DNA of 64,000 nucleotides, from assembly GCF_005405585.1 (NCBI RefSeq), contig NZ_BJEQ01000002.1, positions 372,001 to 436,000 of the forward strand, written 5' to 3'. A program made the translations under genes and the position numbers. This stretch comes from Agarivorans sp. Toyoura001 (lineage in GTDB: Bacteria > Pseudomonadota > Gammaproteobacteria > Enterobacterales > Celerinatantimonadaceae). This document shows, in pieces, positions 53,040-62,196 of this stretch (position 1 is its first letter; each line of letters begins with the position of its first letter). Below the pieces are notes generated by a model that saw nothing but the letters and a program-made list of their open reading frames with translations, had not been told where the DNA came from and did no database searches.

Positions 53040-55313
53040 ATGAATACACGCTTATCGGCTGAGGATGCTCGCGTTATCTCTGAGCACGAAACATCGATTT
53101 TGATTTATGATTTTGCCGATCAAATCCCTTCAGCATTTAGCTTCAGTAACGTAGACGTCGAGCTTGTTGGCAGCGGTCAAGGCGTTACCGCTGGCCAGCA
53201 AGCACTAAAAGTTAGTACACGCAGTAAAGAGAACTTCTACACCTCTATTTTTATTGAACCAGAACAGCCATTTGATTGGAGCCAATTGCCCCACTTTTGT
53301 TTTGCATTTGACGCCACAAACCTAGGCAAACGCTCTACGCAAATATTCATCAACATCTTTGATAAACAGGGGCAAATGCATAGTCGCAGTATTAACGTGC
53401 AAGGCAACTCATGTAAAACCTACCTTAATGAATTAAAAGGCGAATACCTTAAAGGTGGCCTTAATTATCAATCGGGTTTTCGCTCTAACCCTGCCTCTTG
53501 GGATACGCCATTTCACTACGCCACCTGGATGTGGGGAGAAATGAATATAGACCTCAGTGCAGTGGCTAAAATTGAATTAAGTATTCATGGCACTTTAATC
53601 GATCACCAACTGGTATTAGACAACTTTAGAGTAATTCTCACCCCCGATAGCAATCCCGACTTTCTTAAAGGCTGCTTAGATAAGTTTGGTCAAAATGCTG
53701 CAGTGGACACCGTAGAGAAAATTCATTCTGAAGAACAGTTACTCTCAGTCACTGCCGCCGAACTTAAAAGCTTAGAACAAGGTGCCATGCCGCAACGCTC
53801 TCTCTTTGGCGGTTTTACCGGCGGCCCGCAATTGGACGCTAGCGGTTACTTCCGCGCTGAAAAAATTGAGGGTAAATGGTCTTTGGTTGACCCGGATGGC
53901 TACCCTTACTTTGCCACCGGCTTAGATATTATTCGCCTAGCTAACTCATTTACCATCACCGGCGTAGATTACGACCACTCTACCGTTGCTGCACGCAGCA
54001 ACGATGATGTGACACCTGAAGACTCAAAAGAAAAATTGGAAATTAGCCAGCAAGCTTTTGATTCTGCCTATGTCGCGAACCAAACCCGTAGAGACTTTTT
54101 TGAGTGGCTGCCAGATTACGATGACCCATTGGCGGAACATTACAGCTACATGCGTGAGCTGTTTGAAGGACCAGTAGATCGCGGTGAGATCTTTAGTTTT
54201 TACTCGGCAAACTTACAGCGCAAATACGGGCAAGATGGCCAAGACTACATGGCAAAATGGCGCGAAGTAACCATGGATCGCATGCTCAACTGGGGCTTCT
54301 CTTGCTTAGGTAATTGGACAGCACCAGAGTTTTACGATAATAAAAAAATCCCTTATTTTGCCAATGGCTGGATCATTGGTGAGTTTAAAACCGTCACCAG
54401 TGGGGATGACTTTTGGGCGCCTTTACCCGACCCCTTCGACCCAGTGTTTAGAGAGCGCGCCGAAGCCACCGTTAGCCAAGTTAACGCCGAGATAAAAGGT
54501 TCACCTTGGTGTGTAGGTATCTTCATCGACAATGAAAAGAGCTGGGGCCGCATGGACACGGTGAAAAGCCATTATGGCATCGCCACCCATACCTTGGGTC
54601 GCAGCGACCAAGACAGCCCAACTAAAGCGGTGTTCACTCAAGCTTTAAAAGACAAATACAGCAGCATTGATAAGCTCAACCAAGCTTGGCAAAGCGATAT
54701 TAGCTCTTGGGAAGATGTGGCTGCGGGTCTCACCGACCTTGGCCATAACGAGGCTCAGCTTAACGACTACTCGATGTTATTAGAACTCTACGCCAGTGAG
54801 TACTTCAAAGTGGTAAATGAGTCCTTAAAAGCACAACTCCCAAATCACTTATACCTAGGCGCTCGCTTTGCCGACTGGGGGTGCAACCCTGAGGTAGTGA
54901 GAGCCGCAGCCAAACACGTAGACGTTGTTAGTTACAACTACTACAAAGAAGGTTTGCACCCTGAACCTTGGAAGTTCTTAGCCGAAGTGGATATGCCAAG
55001 CATTATTGGTGAGTTCCATATTGGCGTTAAAGAAGGCTTCTACCATGCTGGCCTAGTTACCGCGAACGATCAAACCGAGCGCGGGGAGATGTTTGAAGAT
55101 TACCTTAATTCGGTGATTGATAACCCTTACTTTGTGGGCGCACATTGGTTCCAGTACATTGACTCCCCTATCACCGGTCGCTCGTTTGACGGCGAGAACT
55201 ACAACGTAGGTTTTGTTGGCATTACTGATGTCCCCTACCAACCAATGGTAGATGCCGCTAAACGGGTAAATGGCAATATGTATCAACGCCGCTTTGGCAA
55301 AACCAAAGACTGA
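53040..55313 (+). CDS. GH50 beta-agarase, cytoplasmic
   Basis: With the start at ATG 53040 (GAGGA upstream; the frame runs open from 52980) the protein has 757 residues and no signal peptide. It has one N-terminal carbohydrate-binding-like domain (about 15-205), against two in the exported GH50s. The barrel carries E499 in FIDNEKSWGR (acid/base) and E658 in IIGEFHIG (nucleophile). It probably trims imported neoagarotetraose and longer oligomers to neoagarobiose for the GH117 enzyme. The truncated copy at 21190-21735 derives from this type. It is monocistronic, with operators upstream and a strong terminator. Confidence 0.92.
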   Translation: MNTRLSAEDARVISEHETSILIYDFADQIPSAFSFSNVDVELVGSGQGVTAGQQALKVSTRSKENFYTSIFIEPEQPFDWSQLPHFCFAFDATNLGKRSTQIFINIFDKQGQMHSRSINVQGNSCKTYLNELKGEYLKGGLNYQSGFRSNPASWDTPFHYATWMWGEMNIDLSAVAKIELSIHGTLIDHQLVLDNFRVILTPDSNPDFLKGCLDKFGQNAAVDTVEKIHSEEQLLSVTAAELKSLEQGAMPQRSLFGGFTGGPQLDASGYFRAEKIEGKWSLVDPDGYPYFATGLDIIRLANSFTITGVDYDHSTVAARSNDDVTPEDSKEKLEISQQAFDSAYVANQTRRDFFEWLPDYDDPLAEHYSYMRELFEGPVDRGEIFSFYSANLQRKYGQDGQDYMAKWREVTMDRMLNWGFSCLGNWTAPEFYDNKKIPYFANGWIIGEFKTVTSGDDFWAPLPDPFDPVFRERAEATVSQVNAEIKGSPWCVGIFIDNEKSWGRMDTVKSHYGIATHTLGRSDQDSPTKAVFTQALKDKYSSIDKLNQAWQSDISSWEDVAAGLTDLGHNEAQLNDYSMLLELYASEYFKVVNESLKAQLPNHLYLGARFADWGCNPEVVRAAAKHVDVVSYNYYKEGLHPEPWKFLAEVDMPSIIGEFHIGVKEGFYHAGLVTANDQTERGEMFEDYLNSVIDNPYFVGAHWFQYIDSPITGRSFDGENYNVGFVGITDVPYQPMVDAAKRVNGNMYQRRFGKTKD

Positions 55314-55335
55314 GAGCTGATTTAGGCAACAACAA

Positions 55336-55362
55336 AGAGGAGCTTGCTCCTCTTTTTTTTTT
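55336..55362 (+). terminator. Terminator after the cytoplasmic GH50
   Basis: A perfect 8-bp stem AGAGGAGC/GCTCCTCT with a TT loop is followed by nine T residues. Confidence 0.92.
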
Positions 55363-55423
55363 AGCTCGTTATATTTACTAGGGATACTGTACTGAGAGAG
55401 CTTTAAGGCGGAATTAGCAGCAA

Positions 55424-55452
55424 TAAAAAAGCCCGGCACAAGGCCGAGCTTT
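55424..55452 (-). terminator. Terminator of the gal operon
   Basis: On the minus strand AGCTCGGC pairs with GCCGGGCT (one U-G) around CTTGT and is followed by a T run. It lies about 30 bp past the galK stop. Confidence 0.85.
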
Positions 55453-55480
55453 TATCTGCTGAATGTTTGCGGCAAGAGGC

Positions 55481-56647
55481 TTAATTTATTGCACCAGCAC
55501 CTGGCATCGCCTTACACACGTAAATGCTCTCTTTTAAACCGGTCACGGTTTGGTATTGCTGCTCCACTGCTTGGCATACCTCATCGACCAATTGAGGCGG
55601 CATAAGCGCCACAATGCAGCCCCCAAAGCCTCCGCCCGTCATGCGTACGCCACCTTGGTTACCCAGCACCTGTTTCACGATATCCACAATGCAGTTCACT
55701 TCCGGTACGGTGATTTCAAAATCATCACGCATCGAGGCATGAGATTGCTCCATCAGTACACTCAAGGTCGCCATGTCGTTGGCTTTTAGGGCCTCGGCTG
55801 CTGCTAAGGTGCGGGCATTTTCAGTTATCACGTGGCGGGCGCGTTTGGCCACCAATGGGTCTAGGCTGTGTTGCTTGTCCGCAAACAGGGCTTCACTCAC
55901 ATCTCGCAGTGAACTCACTCCTAAGCCTTTCGCGGCGGCTTCACATTGCTCGCGGCGGGTATTGTATTCACTGTCCACTAAACCGCGTTTTTTGTTGGAG
56001 TTGATTATCACCACCGCCATGTCTTCTGGCATGGCCACTGCTTGCGTCTCTAGCGAGCGGCAATCAATCAGTAGGGCATGATTGGCTTTACCTTCGGCGG
56101 AGATAAGCTGGTCCATAATGCCGCAGTTACACCCTACAAAGTTGTTCTCCGCCGCTTGGCCAATCAGCGCCAATTTCTGTTGCGAGACGGCTAGGTTAAA
56201 CAGGGTTTTAAAGGTTTGACCAATTACCACTTCAAGGGCAGCCGATGAGCTTAAGCCAGCGCCTTGTGGCACATTACCACTCACCGCTAAATCGGCGCCG
56301 CCCAGGGTGAAGCCTTCTTTTTGTAGGCAATCAATGACGCCGCGAATGTAGTTTACCCACATGCAGTTTTCATCAAACTGTAGCGGTTGGCTAATATCAA
56401 ACTCGTTCACTTGGTTATCGTAATCTACCGACACCACACGCACGATGCTATCGCTGCGCGGTGAAGCCGCTACCACGGCTTGGTAGTCAATGGCACAAGG
56501 CAGCACAAAGCCGTCGTTGTAATCGGTATGTTCACCAATTAAGTTTACCCGCCCAGGGGCTTGGATCAGCCTTGCTGGGGCTGAGCCCGTCATATTGATA
56601 AAGGCATTGCTGACCGTATCGATGAGGTGTTGTTGACGTTGGGTCAT
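55481..56647 (-). CDS. galK: Galactokinase
   Basis: GalK phosphorylates alpha-D-galactose to galactose 1-phosphate. The 388-residue GHMP kinase has the galactokinase signature [19 protein letters not shown], the ATP loop [17 protein letters not shown] and the C-terminal [11 protein letters not shown]. It is last in galE-galT-galK, 10 bp after galT, with AAGGAG before the ATG. It receives the galactose half of each neoagarobiose. Confidence 0.97.
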   Translation of the reverse strand: MTQRQQHLIDTVSNAFINMTGSAPARLIQAPGRVNLIGEHTDYNDGFVLPCAIDYQAVVAASPRSDSIVRVVSVDYDNQVNEFDISQPLQFDENCMWVNYIRGVIDCLQKEGFTLGGADLAVSGNVPQGAGLSSSAALEVVIGQTFKTLFNLAVSQQKLALIGQAAENNFVGCNCGIMDQLISAEGKANHALLIDCRSLETQAVAMPEDMAVVIINSNKKRGLVDSEYNTRREQCEAAAKGLGVSSLRDVSEALFADKQHSLDPLVAKRARHVITENARTLAAAEALKANDMATLSVLMEQSHASMRDDFEITVPEVNCIVDIVKQVLGNQGGVRMTGGGFGGCIVALMPPQLVDEVCQAVEQQYQTVTGLKESIYVCKAMPGAGAIN

Positions 56648-56657
56648 GCGCAGCTCC

Positions 56658-57719
56658 TTAGTCCTGTTGTTCTTTGTAATGCACGTCGCTAAGGTCGCGC
56701 AGTTTGCTGGCCGCTTGCTCAGCGGTTAAATCTCGTTGGCTTTCCGCTAACATCTCGTAGCCCACCATAAACTTACGTACGCTGGCTGAGCGCAATAGCG
56801 GTGGGTAGAACAAGGCATGTAATTGCCAGTGTTCGGTCGTGGTATCGCCCTCTTTGAAAAACGGCGCATAGTGCCAGCCCATGGAATACGGGAATGAGCA
56901 CTGAAATAAGTTGTCGTAACGGCTGGTGAGTTTTTTCATCGCCAGTGCTAAATCATCACGCTGAGCGTCACTGAGCTCACTCATCCGGCGAATATGGGTT
57001 TTAGGCATGAGCATGGTTTCAAAAGGCCAAGCAGCCCAATACGGCACGACCGCTATCCAATGTTCAGTTTCCACCACGGTACGGCTGCCATCGGCTTGCT
57101 CTCGAGTGGCGTAATCCACCAGCAAGTTGCTGCCGTGCTGGGCGGTATAATCGCGCAAGTGTTGGTCTTTACGCTCAATCTCGTTAGGGAGAAAGCTGTT
57201 GGCCCAGATTTGGCCGTGTGGGTGAGGCTGCGAGCAGCCCATGGTTTCGCCCTTGTTCTCAAAGGCTTGTACCCACAGGTAGTCTTTACCTAACTCTTCG
57301 ATTTGCTCATTCCAGGTATCAATCACGCCACGAATTGCCGTGGTGGATAACTCCGGCAGGGTTTTACTGTGGTCTGGCGAGAAACAAATCACCCTGCTTA
57401 AACCACGGGCTTCCATGCTGGTAAACAAGGGGTCGGTGGCAGTAGGTACACTGGGTGAGTCGGTCATCAGTGCAGCAAAATCGTTACCAAAGACATAAGT
57501 GCCCGTGTAATCCGGGTTTTTATCACCCGATACACGGGTATTGCCAGCACACAAAAAACAGCCGGCATCGTAGCTCGGCAAGGTCGCCGTAGACGGCGCT
57601 TCATCTTGGCCACTCCAGGGACGTTTAGCACGGTGCGGCGACACCAATATCCACTGTCCCGTTAAAGGATTATAACGGCGATGCGGATGCTCGGTAGGGT
57701 CAAAGTTTGTGTTTAACAT
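56658..57719 (-). CDS. galT: Galactose-1-phosphate uridylyltransferase
   Basis: GalT exchanges UMP between UDP-glucose and galactose 1-phosphate. The 353-residue protein has the catalytic HIT-like motif [11 protein letters not shown], zinc-site cysteines in CFLCAGN, and the opening [20 protein letters not shown]. It lies between galE (54 bp) and galK (10 bp). GGAG precedes the ATG. Confidence 0.97.
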   Translation of the reverse strand: MLNTNFDPTEHPHRRYNPLTGQWILVSPHRAKRPWSGQDEAPSTATLPSYDAGCFLCAGNTRVSGDKNPDYTGTYVFGNDFAALMTDSPSVPTATDPLFTSMEARGLSRVICFSPDHSKTLPELSTTAIRGVIDTWNEQIEELGKDYLWVQAFENKGETMGCSQPHPHGQIWANSFLPNEIERKDQHLRDYTAQHGSNLLVDYATREQADGSRTVVETEHWIAVVPYWAAWPFETMLMPKTHIRRMSELSDAQRDDLALAMKKLTSRYDNLFQCSFPYSMGWHYAPFFKEGDTTTEHWQLHALFYPPLLRSASVRKFMVGYEMLAESQRDLTAEQAASKLRDLSDVHYKEQQD

Positions 57720-57773
57720 GGGGTCTAACTCCGTTCAAAGCGCCCTTTTGAGGCGCTCATTATTTCTAAAATT

Positions 57774-58793
57774 CTAGTTGTCGTAACCGTTAGGGTTATT
57801 GGATTGCCAATGCCACGTATCTGCCGTCATATCTTCAACACTGCGGCTAGCCTTCCAGCCCAGCTGTTGCTCGGCTTTGTCGGTAGCTGCCCAACATTCG
57901 GCAATATCACCGTTACGGCGTGGGCAAATTTCATAGGCAATATCTTTACCGCAAGCGTTGCCAAAGGCCTTAAGCATTTCCAGAACAGAACTGCCTTTAC
58001 CGGTGCCTAAGTTAAAGATGTGCAAGCCAGCTTGCTCGCCCACTTTGGTTAACGCGGCTACGTGGCCATCGGCTAAGTCCATTACGTGGATATAGTCACG
58101 AACACCAGTGCCATCAGGTGTTGGGTAATCATCACCAAATACTGATAGGCTTTCGCGACGCCCTACTGCCACTTGGGCAATAAACGGCATAAGGTTGTTA
58201 GGAATACCTTGCGGATCTTCACCCATTGTGCCGCTTGGATGGGCACCTACCGGGTTAAAGTAACGTAGCAAGGTAACGCTTAAGTCAGGTGCGGCTAATT
58301 GAATATCACGGTAGCACTCTTCCACCATGTATTTGCTGCGTCCGTAAGGATTGGTTACATCACCGGTAGGTGTGTTTTCATTAATGGGCATTTCGCTAGG
58401 TTCGCCATAAACGGTAGCTGATGAGCTAAATACAATGCTTTTCACGCCCGCTTTTCGCATTACGTCGATCAGCACTAAAGAACCATTTACGTTGTTATCA
58501 TAATACTCAAACGGCTTTTGCACCGATTCGCCCACGGCTTTTAGGCCAGCAAAGTGAATCACCGAGTCAATCTTGTGCTCGTTAAATATCTTTTCTAGCA
58601 CGCTGCGGTCTCGCACGTCACCTTGATAAAAAACCGGTTGTTGTTGAGTTAAGCTTTCAATACGCGCCAGCACTTCACTTTTACTGTTGCATAAATTATC
58701 CAGAATGATCGGAGTTAAACCGGCGTTAATCATTTGCACGCAAGTGTGGCTGCCAATGTATCCCATGCCACCAGTTACTAAGATCTTATTCAT
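57774..58793 (-). CDS. galE: UDP-glucose 4-epimerase
   Basis: GalE interconverts UDP-galactose and UDP-glucose. The 339-residue short-chain enzyme has GGMGYIGSHT (NAD site), the catalytic YGRSKYMVE (YxxxK) with SSSATVYG, and HVMDLADGHVAAL. It heads the gal operon, with AAGGAG before the ATG. Two ACGT-centred palindromes lie 93-195 bp upstream, in the region shared with the divergent outer-membrane protein gene. Confidence 0.97.
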   Translation of the reverse strand: MNKILVTGGMGYIGSHTCVQMINAGLTPIILDNLCNSKSEVLARIESLTQQQPVFYQGDVRDRSVLEKIFNEHKIDSVIHFAGLKAVGESVQKPFEYYDNNVNGSLVLIDVMRKAGVKSIVFSSSATVYGEPSEMPINENTPTGDVTNPYGRSKYMVEECYRDIQLAAPDLSVTLLRYFNPVGAHPSGTMGEDPQGIPNNLMPFIAQVAVGRRESLSVFGDDYPTPDGTGVRDYIHVMDLADGHVAALTKVGEQAGLHIFNLGTGKGSSVLEMLKAFGNACGKDIAYEICPRRNGDIAECWAATDKAEQQLGWKASRSVEDMTADTWHWQSNNPNGYDN

Positions 58794-58885
58794 TTGCTCT
58801 CCTTATTGATTGAGCGCCTTACCCATACTTTATGGCCGCGTTATACGACCGTTCAGAACCAACTAACAGTATTTAATCACAAAAA

Positions 58886-58899
58886 GGGAAAACGTTTCC
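58886..58899. promoter_or_regulatory. LacI-type operator near galE
   Basis: GGGAAAACGTTTCC has the AAACGTTT core typical of LacI/GalR-family operators. It is about 93 bp upstream of galE. Confidence 0.55.
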
Positions 58900-58972
58900 A
58901 CAACTATTCAATGAAAAGTCAACGAATCCCACCATAAACTTGATCTTCTGCACAAATACACCTCACCAAAAA

Positions 58973-58988
58973 GGGAAAACGTTTACCC
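58973..58988. promoter_or_regulatory. LacI-type operator upstream of the outer-membrane protein gene
   Basis: GGGAAAACGTTTACCC is a near-perfect palindrome with one mismatch, 87 bp from its partner. The pair could form a loop over the divergent promoters. Confidence 0.6.
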
Positions 58989-59177
58989 AAAAAGTCACAG
59001 TATTAAATAAAAACGGTAAGAAAACCGTGTTAGTGCTGCTCTTTGGTGAATCAGAATGATTATCCAACACCCACAATTAACCGTTTATCTGAGTTAATCC
59101 CCCTTTATCGCATTTACCCTGAGCTTTGCCAGCAGCGCTTTATGCTAAGGCTAAAAGGAATTGACCTAGGACGCATT

Positions 59178-60365
59178 TTGCTTGGTATTCGAATATGTAG
59201 TTACTGCTTTGCTGCTTTGATAAGCCTTAGTGCCCATGCAACTTGGCTGCAACAATGGCAATTAGAATTAGACAGCGGCTATGCTCAAGCGTCGACTAGC
59301 CCGGTATTTGCCAGCCAAGACCAATGGTTTGCCGATGCCGCCTTACGCTGGTATCCACAATACCATAATCTGCAAGGGCAGCTGGTCGCACTGAGTCAGA
59401 GCAAACAAAAACAAGACAATCAACATGACTTGATTCTTGCTGAGTTATTTTGGAAAACAGAACTGGCCGAACGTGACTTACTCGTTGGCAAGCAACGGAT
59501 CGACTTAGGGGTGAGTTATGGATTCCGCCCGCTAGACATGTTTTTACCCTACCGGCGCAACCCTGTCGCGATTCAAGTAGAAGAAGGCGTAGGCGTGTTA
59601 AGCCTAAGCCAGTTTAGTGGCAATGGCGAATACGCTCTGTTTTACACTGATTCCTATTTGGCGACAGGTTCAGAAGGTTTACAACAACGCGGAGCAGGCT
59701 TGCGTTGGTACCAACTTAGCAATAATAGTGAATGGCAAACCCTTGCTTACTACGATAACCAACGGGCACTAAACTTAGGCGGCAGTTGGGTAAGCACCTT
59801 TGGTGATGCCTGGGAAGTGCATGCCGAGAGCCGTTACCAGCAACATTACCGGCGCATGGTAAGCCACTTAACACAAAACAACATTGGCCAAGTCGCCCCC
59901 ATCTCTGAGCAAGAGTTTGATGATGGCATACAAGCGCTGCTGGGAATGACATGGGCAAACTTAGCCGGTGACAACCTAATAGTGGAATATTGGTTTGATA
60001 ACCGCGCATTAAGCCAGCAGCAGTGGCAACAGGTAGCCGATGTTAGCCACTATTTAGCCCAACAGGATGGTGGTTTGAATCAACTACGCTATTCGCAGGG
60101 CGCAGTGTTTAACGGACAGAATATAATGCAACACAATGTGATGCTGCATTGGCATCGCGATATAGAAGATTGGCAACCAGCCTTTGATGTAATGTTAGCG
60201 CCTGAAGATGGCGGCGTGATCGCCACAGCAAGGCTGGACTATGAATTTATCCAAGGATGGACGCTTGGTGCAAGGCTGCGTTATCTTGGAGGTGCTGACA
60301 ACGCCGTTTACCAATTATTACCAGAAAGTAGAGTTGGCTTAATAAAACTTGAGGGACGCTTTTGA
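59178..60365 (+). CDS. Predicted outer-membrane beta-barrel protein
   Basis: The frame is open from 59043. The start is uncertain: TTG 59178 has AGGA upstream and gives a compact signal peptide (LGIRICSYCFAALISLSAHA, cleavage before TWLQQ), while ATG 59142 lacks a ribosome site. The mature part (about 375 residues) has alternating aromatic strands, QRIDLGVSYGFRPLDMFLPYRRN, and a C-terminal strand ending LIKLEGRF, typical of outer-membrane barrels. No family is recognised with confidence; a porin-like or alginate-export-like fold is possible. Its stop overlaps the start of a LytS-type kinase gene (TTGA), so the three genes are one operon, divergent from galE. Confidence 0.6.
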   Translation: MLGIRICSYCFAALISLSAHATWLQQWQLELDSGYAQASTSPVFASQDQWFADAALRWYPQYHNLQGQLVALSQSKQKQDNQHDLILAELFWKTELAERDLLVGKQRIDLGVSYGFRPLDMFLPYRRNPVAIQVEEGVGVLSLSQFSGNGEYALFYTDSYLATGSEGLQQRGAGLRWYQLSNNSEWQTLAYYDNQRALNLGGSWVSTFGDAWEVHAESRYQQHYRRMVSHLTQNNIGQVAPISEQEFDDGIQALLGMTWANLAGDNLIVEYWFDNRALSQQQWQQVADVSHYLAQQDGGLNQLRYSQGAVFNGQNIMQHNVMLHWHRDIEDWQPAFDVMLAPEDGGVIATARLDYEFIQGWTLGARLRYLGGADNAVYQLLPESRVGLIKLEGRF

Positions 60366-61384
60366 AATCGAATTGCTATAAATCACTAAGGCGTTCACTA
60401 GCCATATGTGCATTGTTTTCTATTCCCATAGCATACCTTACCAATGCGATTTGGGGCGGCCCATACTGGATGCACTTTATTATTGCCTTAGTATTTGGCT
60501 GCGTGGGCACCATGGCCACCATGCTCATCGACTGGCTTTTCCCCAAACTAGATACCTTTTGGAGTTTTGTACTCAGCGCCCCTATCACTTTAAGCTTAGG
60601 CAGCGCCCACACTTGGTATTGGATCAGCCCTTATTACGACAATTTTAATTGGCCATTAATGTTAAAAGTTGTTTTGATTGGCCTGCTATTTTGCGCGGCA
60701 ATTTACTACTACTTTTTTAGCCGAGAACAAAACCTTGAAATGTCCTCTGCCCTACAAACCGCCGAGTTAGAAAAGCTTAAAGCAGAGCAAGCACTTACCT
60801 ACAGCCAGCTTCAGTTATTGCAAAGCCAAATAGAACCGCATTTCTTATTTAATACCTTGGCCAACTTAAAAGCCCTCATCGCAGTAGAACCCAAACAAGC
60901 TGAGGTGCTTTTAGATAAGTTTACCGAGCTACTCAGGGTCACCCTTAAAAAGAGCCGCCAAGAAAGCATTCGCTTAGAAGATGAAGTAGCAGGAATTAGC
61001 GCTTATTTGGCGATTCAGCAAATTCGCTTAGGCGAGCGCCTGCAGTTTAGTGTTGAACTAGATAGCCCTAATCTCACGCAACAACAAATCCCCCCCATGT
61101 TGTTACAACCGCTAGTAGAGAATGCAGTTTTTCATGGTATTGAACCCAAACCTGAAGGCGGCGAAGTGAGCGTTCACATAGCGATGCAAGACCAGCACTG
61201 GAAGATAACGATTAGTGATACAGGCATCGGTTTCCAAGCATCACCGAAGCAAGGTAATGGTATGGCATTGACCAATATTCAGCAGCGCTTGGCTAGCCTT
61301 TACCCTAATCAGGCAAGTTTGAGCATAAGCCCACAAGCAAGCGGTGGCACCCTAGCTACCTTGGAGTTTCCATGCGAGCAATAA
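60362..61384 (+). CDS. LytS/YehU-type sensor histidine kinase
   Basis: This 340-residue kinase starts at TTG 60362, overlapping the preceding stop. Four predicted membrane helices span about residues 12-120, followed by a short coiled coil (about 127-152). The His_kinase box is QSQIEPHFLFNTLANL with H160. The ATPase domain carries N- and G-box residues (LLQPLVENAVFHGIEP; DTGIGFQASPKQGNGMALTNIQQRL). No periplasmic sensor domain is present, so the signal may be read in the membrane. It overlaps the response regulator gene by 13 bp. The operon faces galE across the LacI-type operators. Confidence 0.9.
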   Translation: MKSNCYKSLRRSLAICALFSIPIAYLTNAIWGGPYWMHFIIALVFGCVGTMATMLIDWLFPKLDTFWSFVLSAPITLSLGSAHTWYWISPYYDNFNWPLMLKVVLIGLLFCAAIYYYFFSREQNLEMSSALQTAELEKLKAEQALTYSQLQLLQSQIEPHFLFNTLANLKALIAVEPKQAEVLLDKFTELLRVTLKKSRQESIRLEDEVAGISAYLAIQQIRLGERLQFSVELDSPNLTQQQIPPMLLQPLVENAVFHGIEPKPEGGEVSVHIAMQDQHWKITISDTGIGFQASPKQGNGMALTNIQQRLASLYPNQASLSISPQASGGTLATLEFPCEQ

Positions 61385-62121
61385 TTGTTGATGACGAACC
61401 GCTATTGCGCTTTCACTTAGACAAAATGTTAGCTGAATGCTGGCCAGAACTAGACATAGTAGATAAAGCCGGCGATGGACCAAGTGCACTTACCGCCGTG
61501 GAACAGCTCGGCGCCGACATTGTATTTTTAGACATTCGCATGCCCGGCATGACAGGCATAGAAGTCGCCCAAAAGCTTAATCAACTTGAGCAACCACCGC
61601 ACATTGTATTTACCACCGCTTTTGATGAATACGCCGTACAAGCCTTTGAGCAGCAAGCAATTGATTACTTGCTAAAACCGCTTGATGAACAGCGTTTATT
61701 ACAAACCTGCCAACGGATTCAGCAGCGCCAAGCTAGCCCGCAAGCCAAACCAGACTATGACTTACAAGCCCTAGTGACGGCACTGGACGACAAGCCGCAA
61801 TATCTGCAGTGGATTAAAGCCAGTAAAGGTGAGTCGGTAGAGTTAGTGGCCATAGACAGTATATTGGCTTTTGTTGCCGAAGATAAATACACCACGGTGC
61901 GCAGTATGCAAGATGAGTATGTTATTCGCACACCGCTAAAAGAGTTGCTGGGACAAATTCAGCCAGGGCATTTTTGGCAAATTCATCGCTCCACCTTAGT
62001 CAAAGTGAATAGCATTAAGCGCGTTAACAAGAACATGTTAGGCAAGCTAACAGTAGAGTTAGTGGATGGCAGCCAATACCCCGTTAGCCGCAGCGCTAAT
62101 CATTTGTTTAAAGCGATGTAA
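61372..62121 (+). CDS. LytTR-family response regulator
   Basis: This 249-residue regulator has a receiver domain (about 1-120) with acidic residues in VDDEP, the phosphoacceptor D54 in VFLDIRMPG, and K in LKPLDE. A LytTR DNA-binding domain follows (about 140-245; IDSILAFVAEDKYTTVRS, WQIHRSTLVKVNSIKRV). It is the partner of the overlapping LytS-type kinase. The targets are unknown; the neighbouring barrel protein and symporter genes are candidates. Confidence 0.93.
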   Translation: MRAIIVDDEPLLRFHLDKMLAECWPELDIVDKAGDGPSALTAVEQLGADIVFLDIRMPGMTGIEVAQKLNQLEQPPHIVFTTAFDEYAVQAFEQQAIDYLLKPLDEQRLLQTCQRIQQRQASPQAKPDYDLQALVTALDDKPQYLQWIKASKGESVELVAIDSILAFVAEDKYTTVRSMQDEYVIRTPLKELLGQIQPGHFWQIHRSTLVKVNSIKRVNKNMLGKLTVELVDGSQYPVSRSANHLFKAM

Positions 62122-62148
62122 GCGCTGACTCATTATCGCCTCTAATAC

Positions 62149-62174
62149 AAAAAAGCCCAGCTAATTAGCTGGGC
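62149..62174 (-). terminator. Terminator between the response regulator and the symporter gene
   Basis: A perfect 8-bp stem GCCCAGCT/AGCTGGGC with loop AATT carries a T run on the minus strand side, serving the symporter gene. The plus-strand side has AAATAA only. Confidence 0.8.
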
Positions 62175-62196
62175 AAATAACACAACGAACTAGGAA

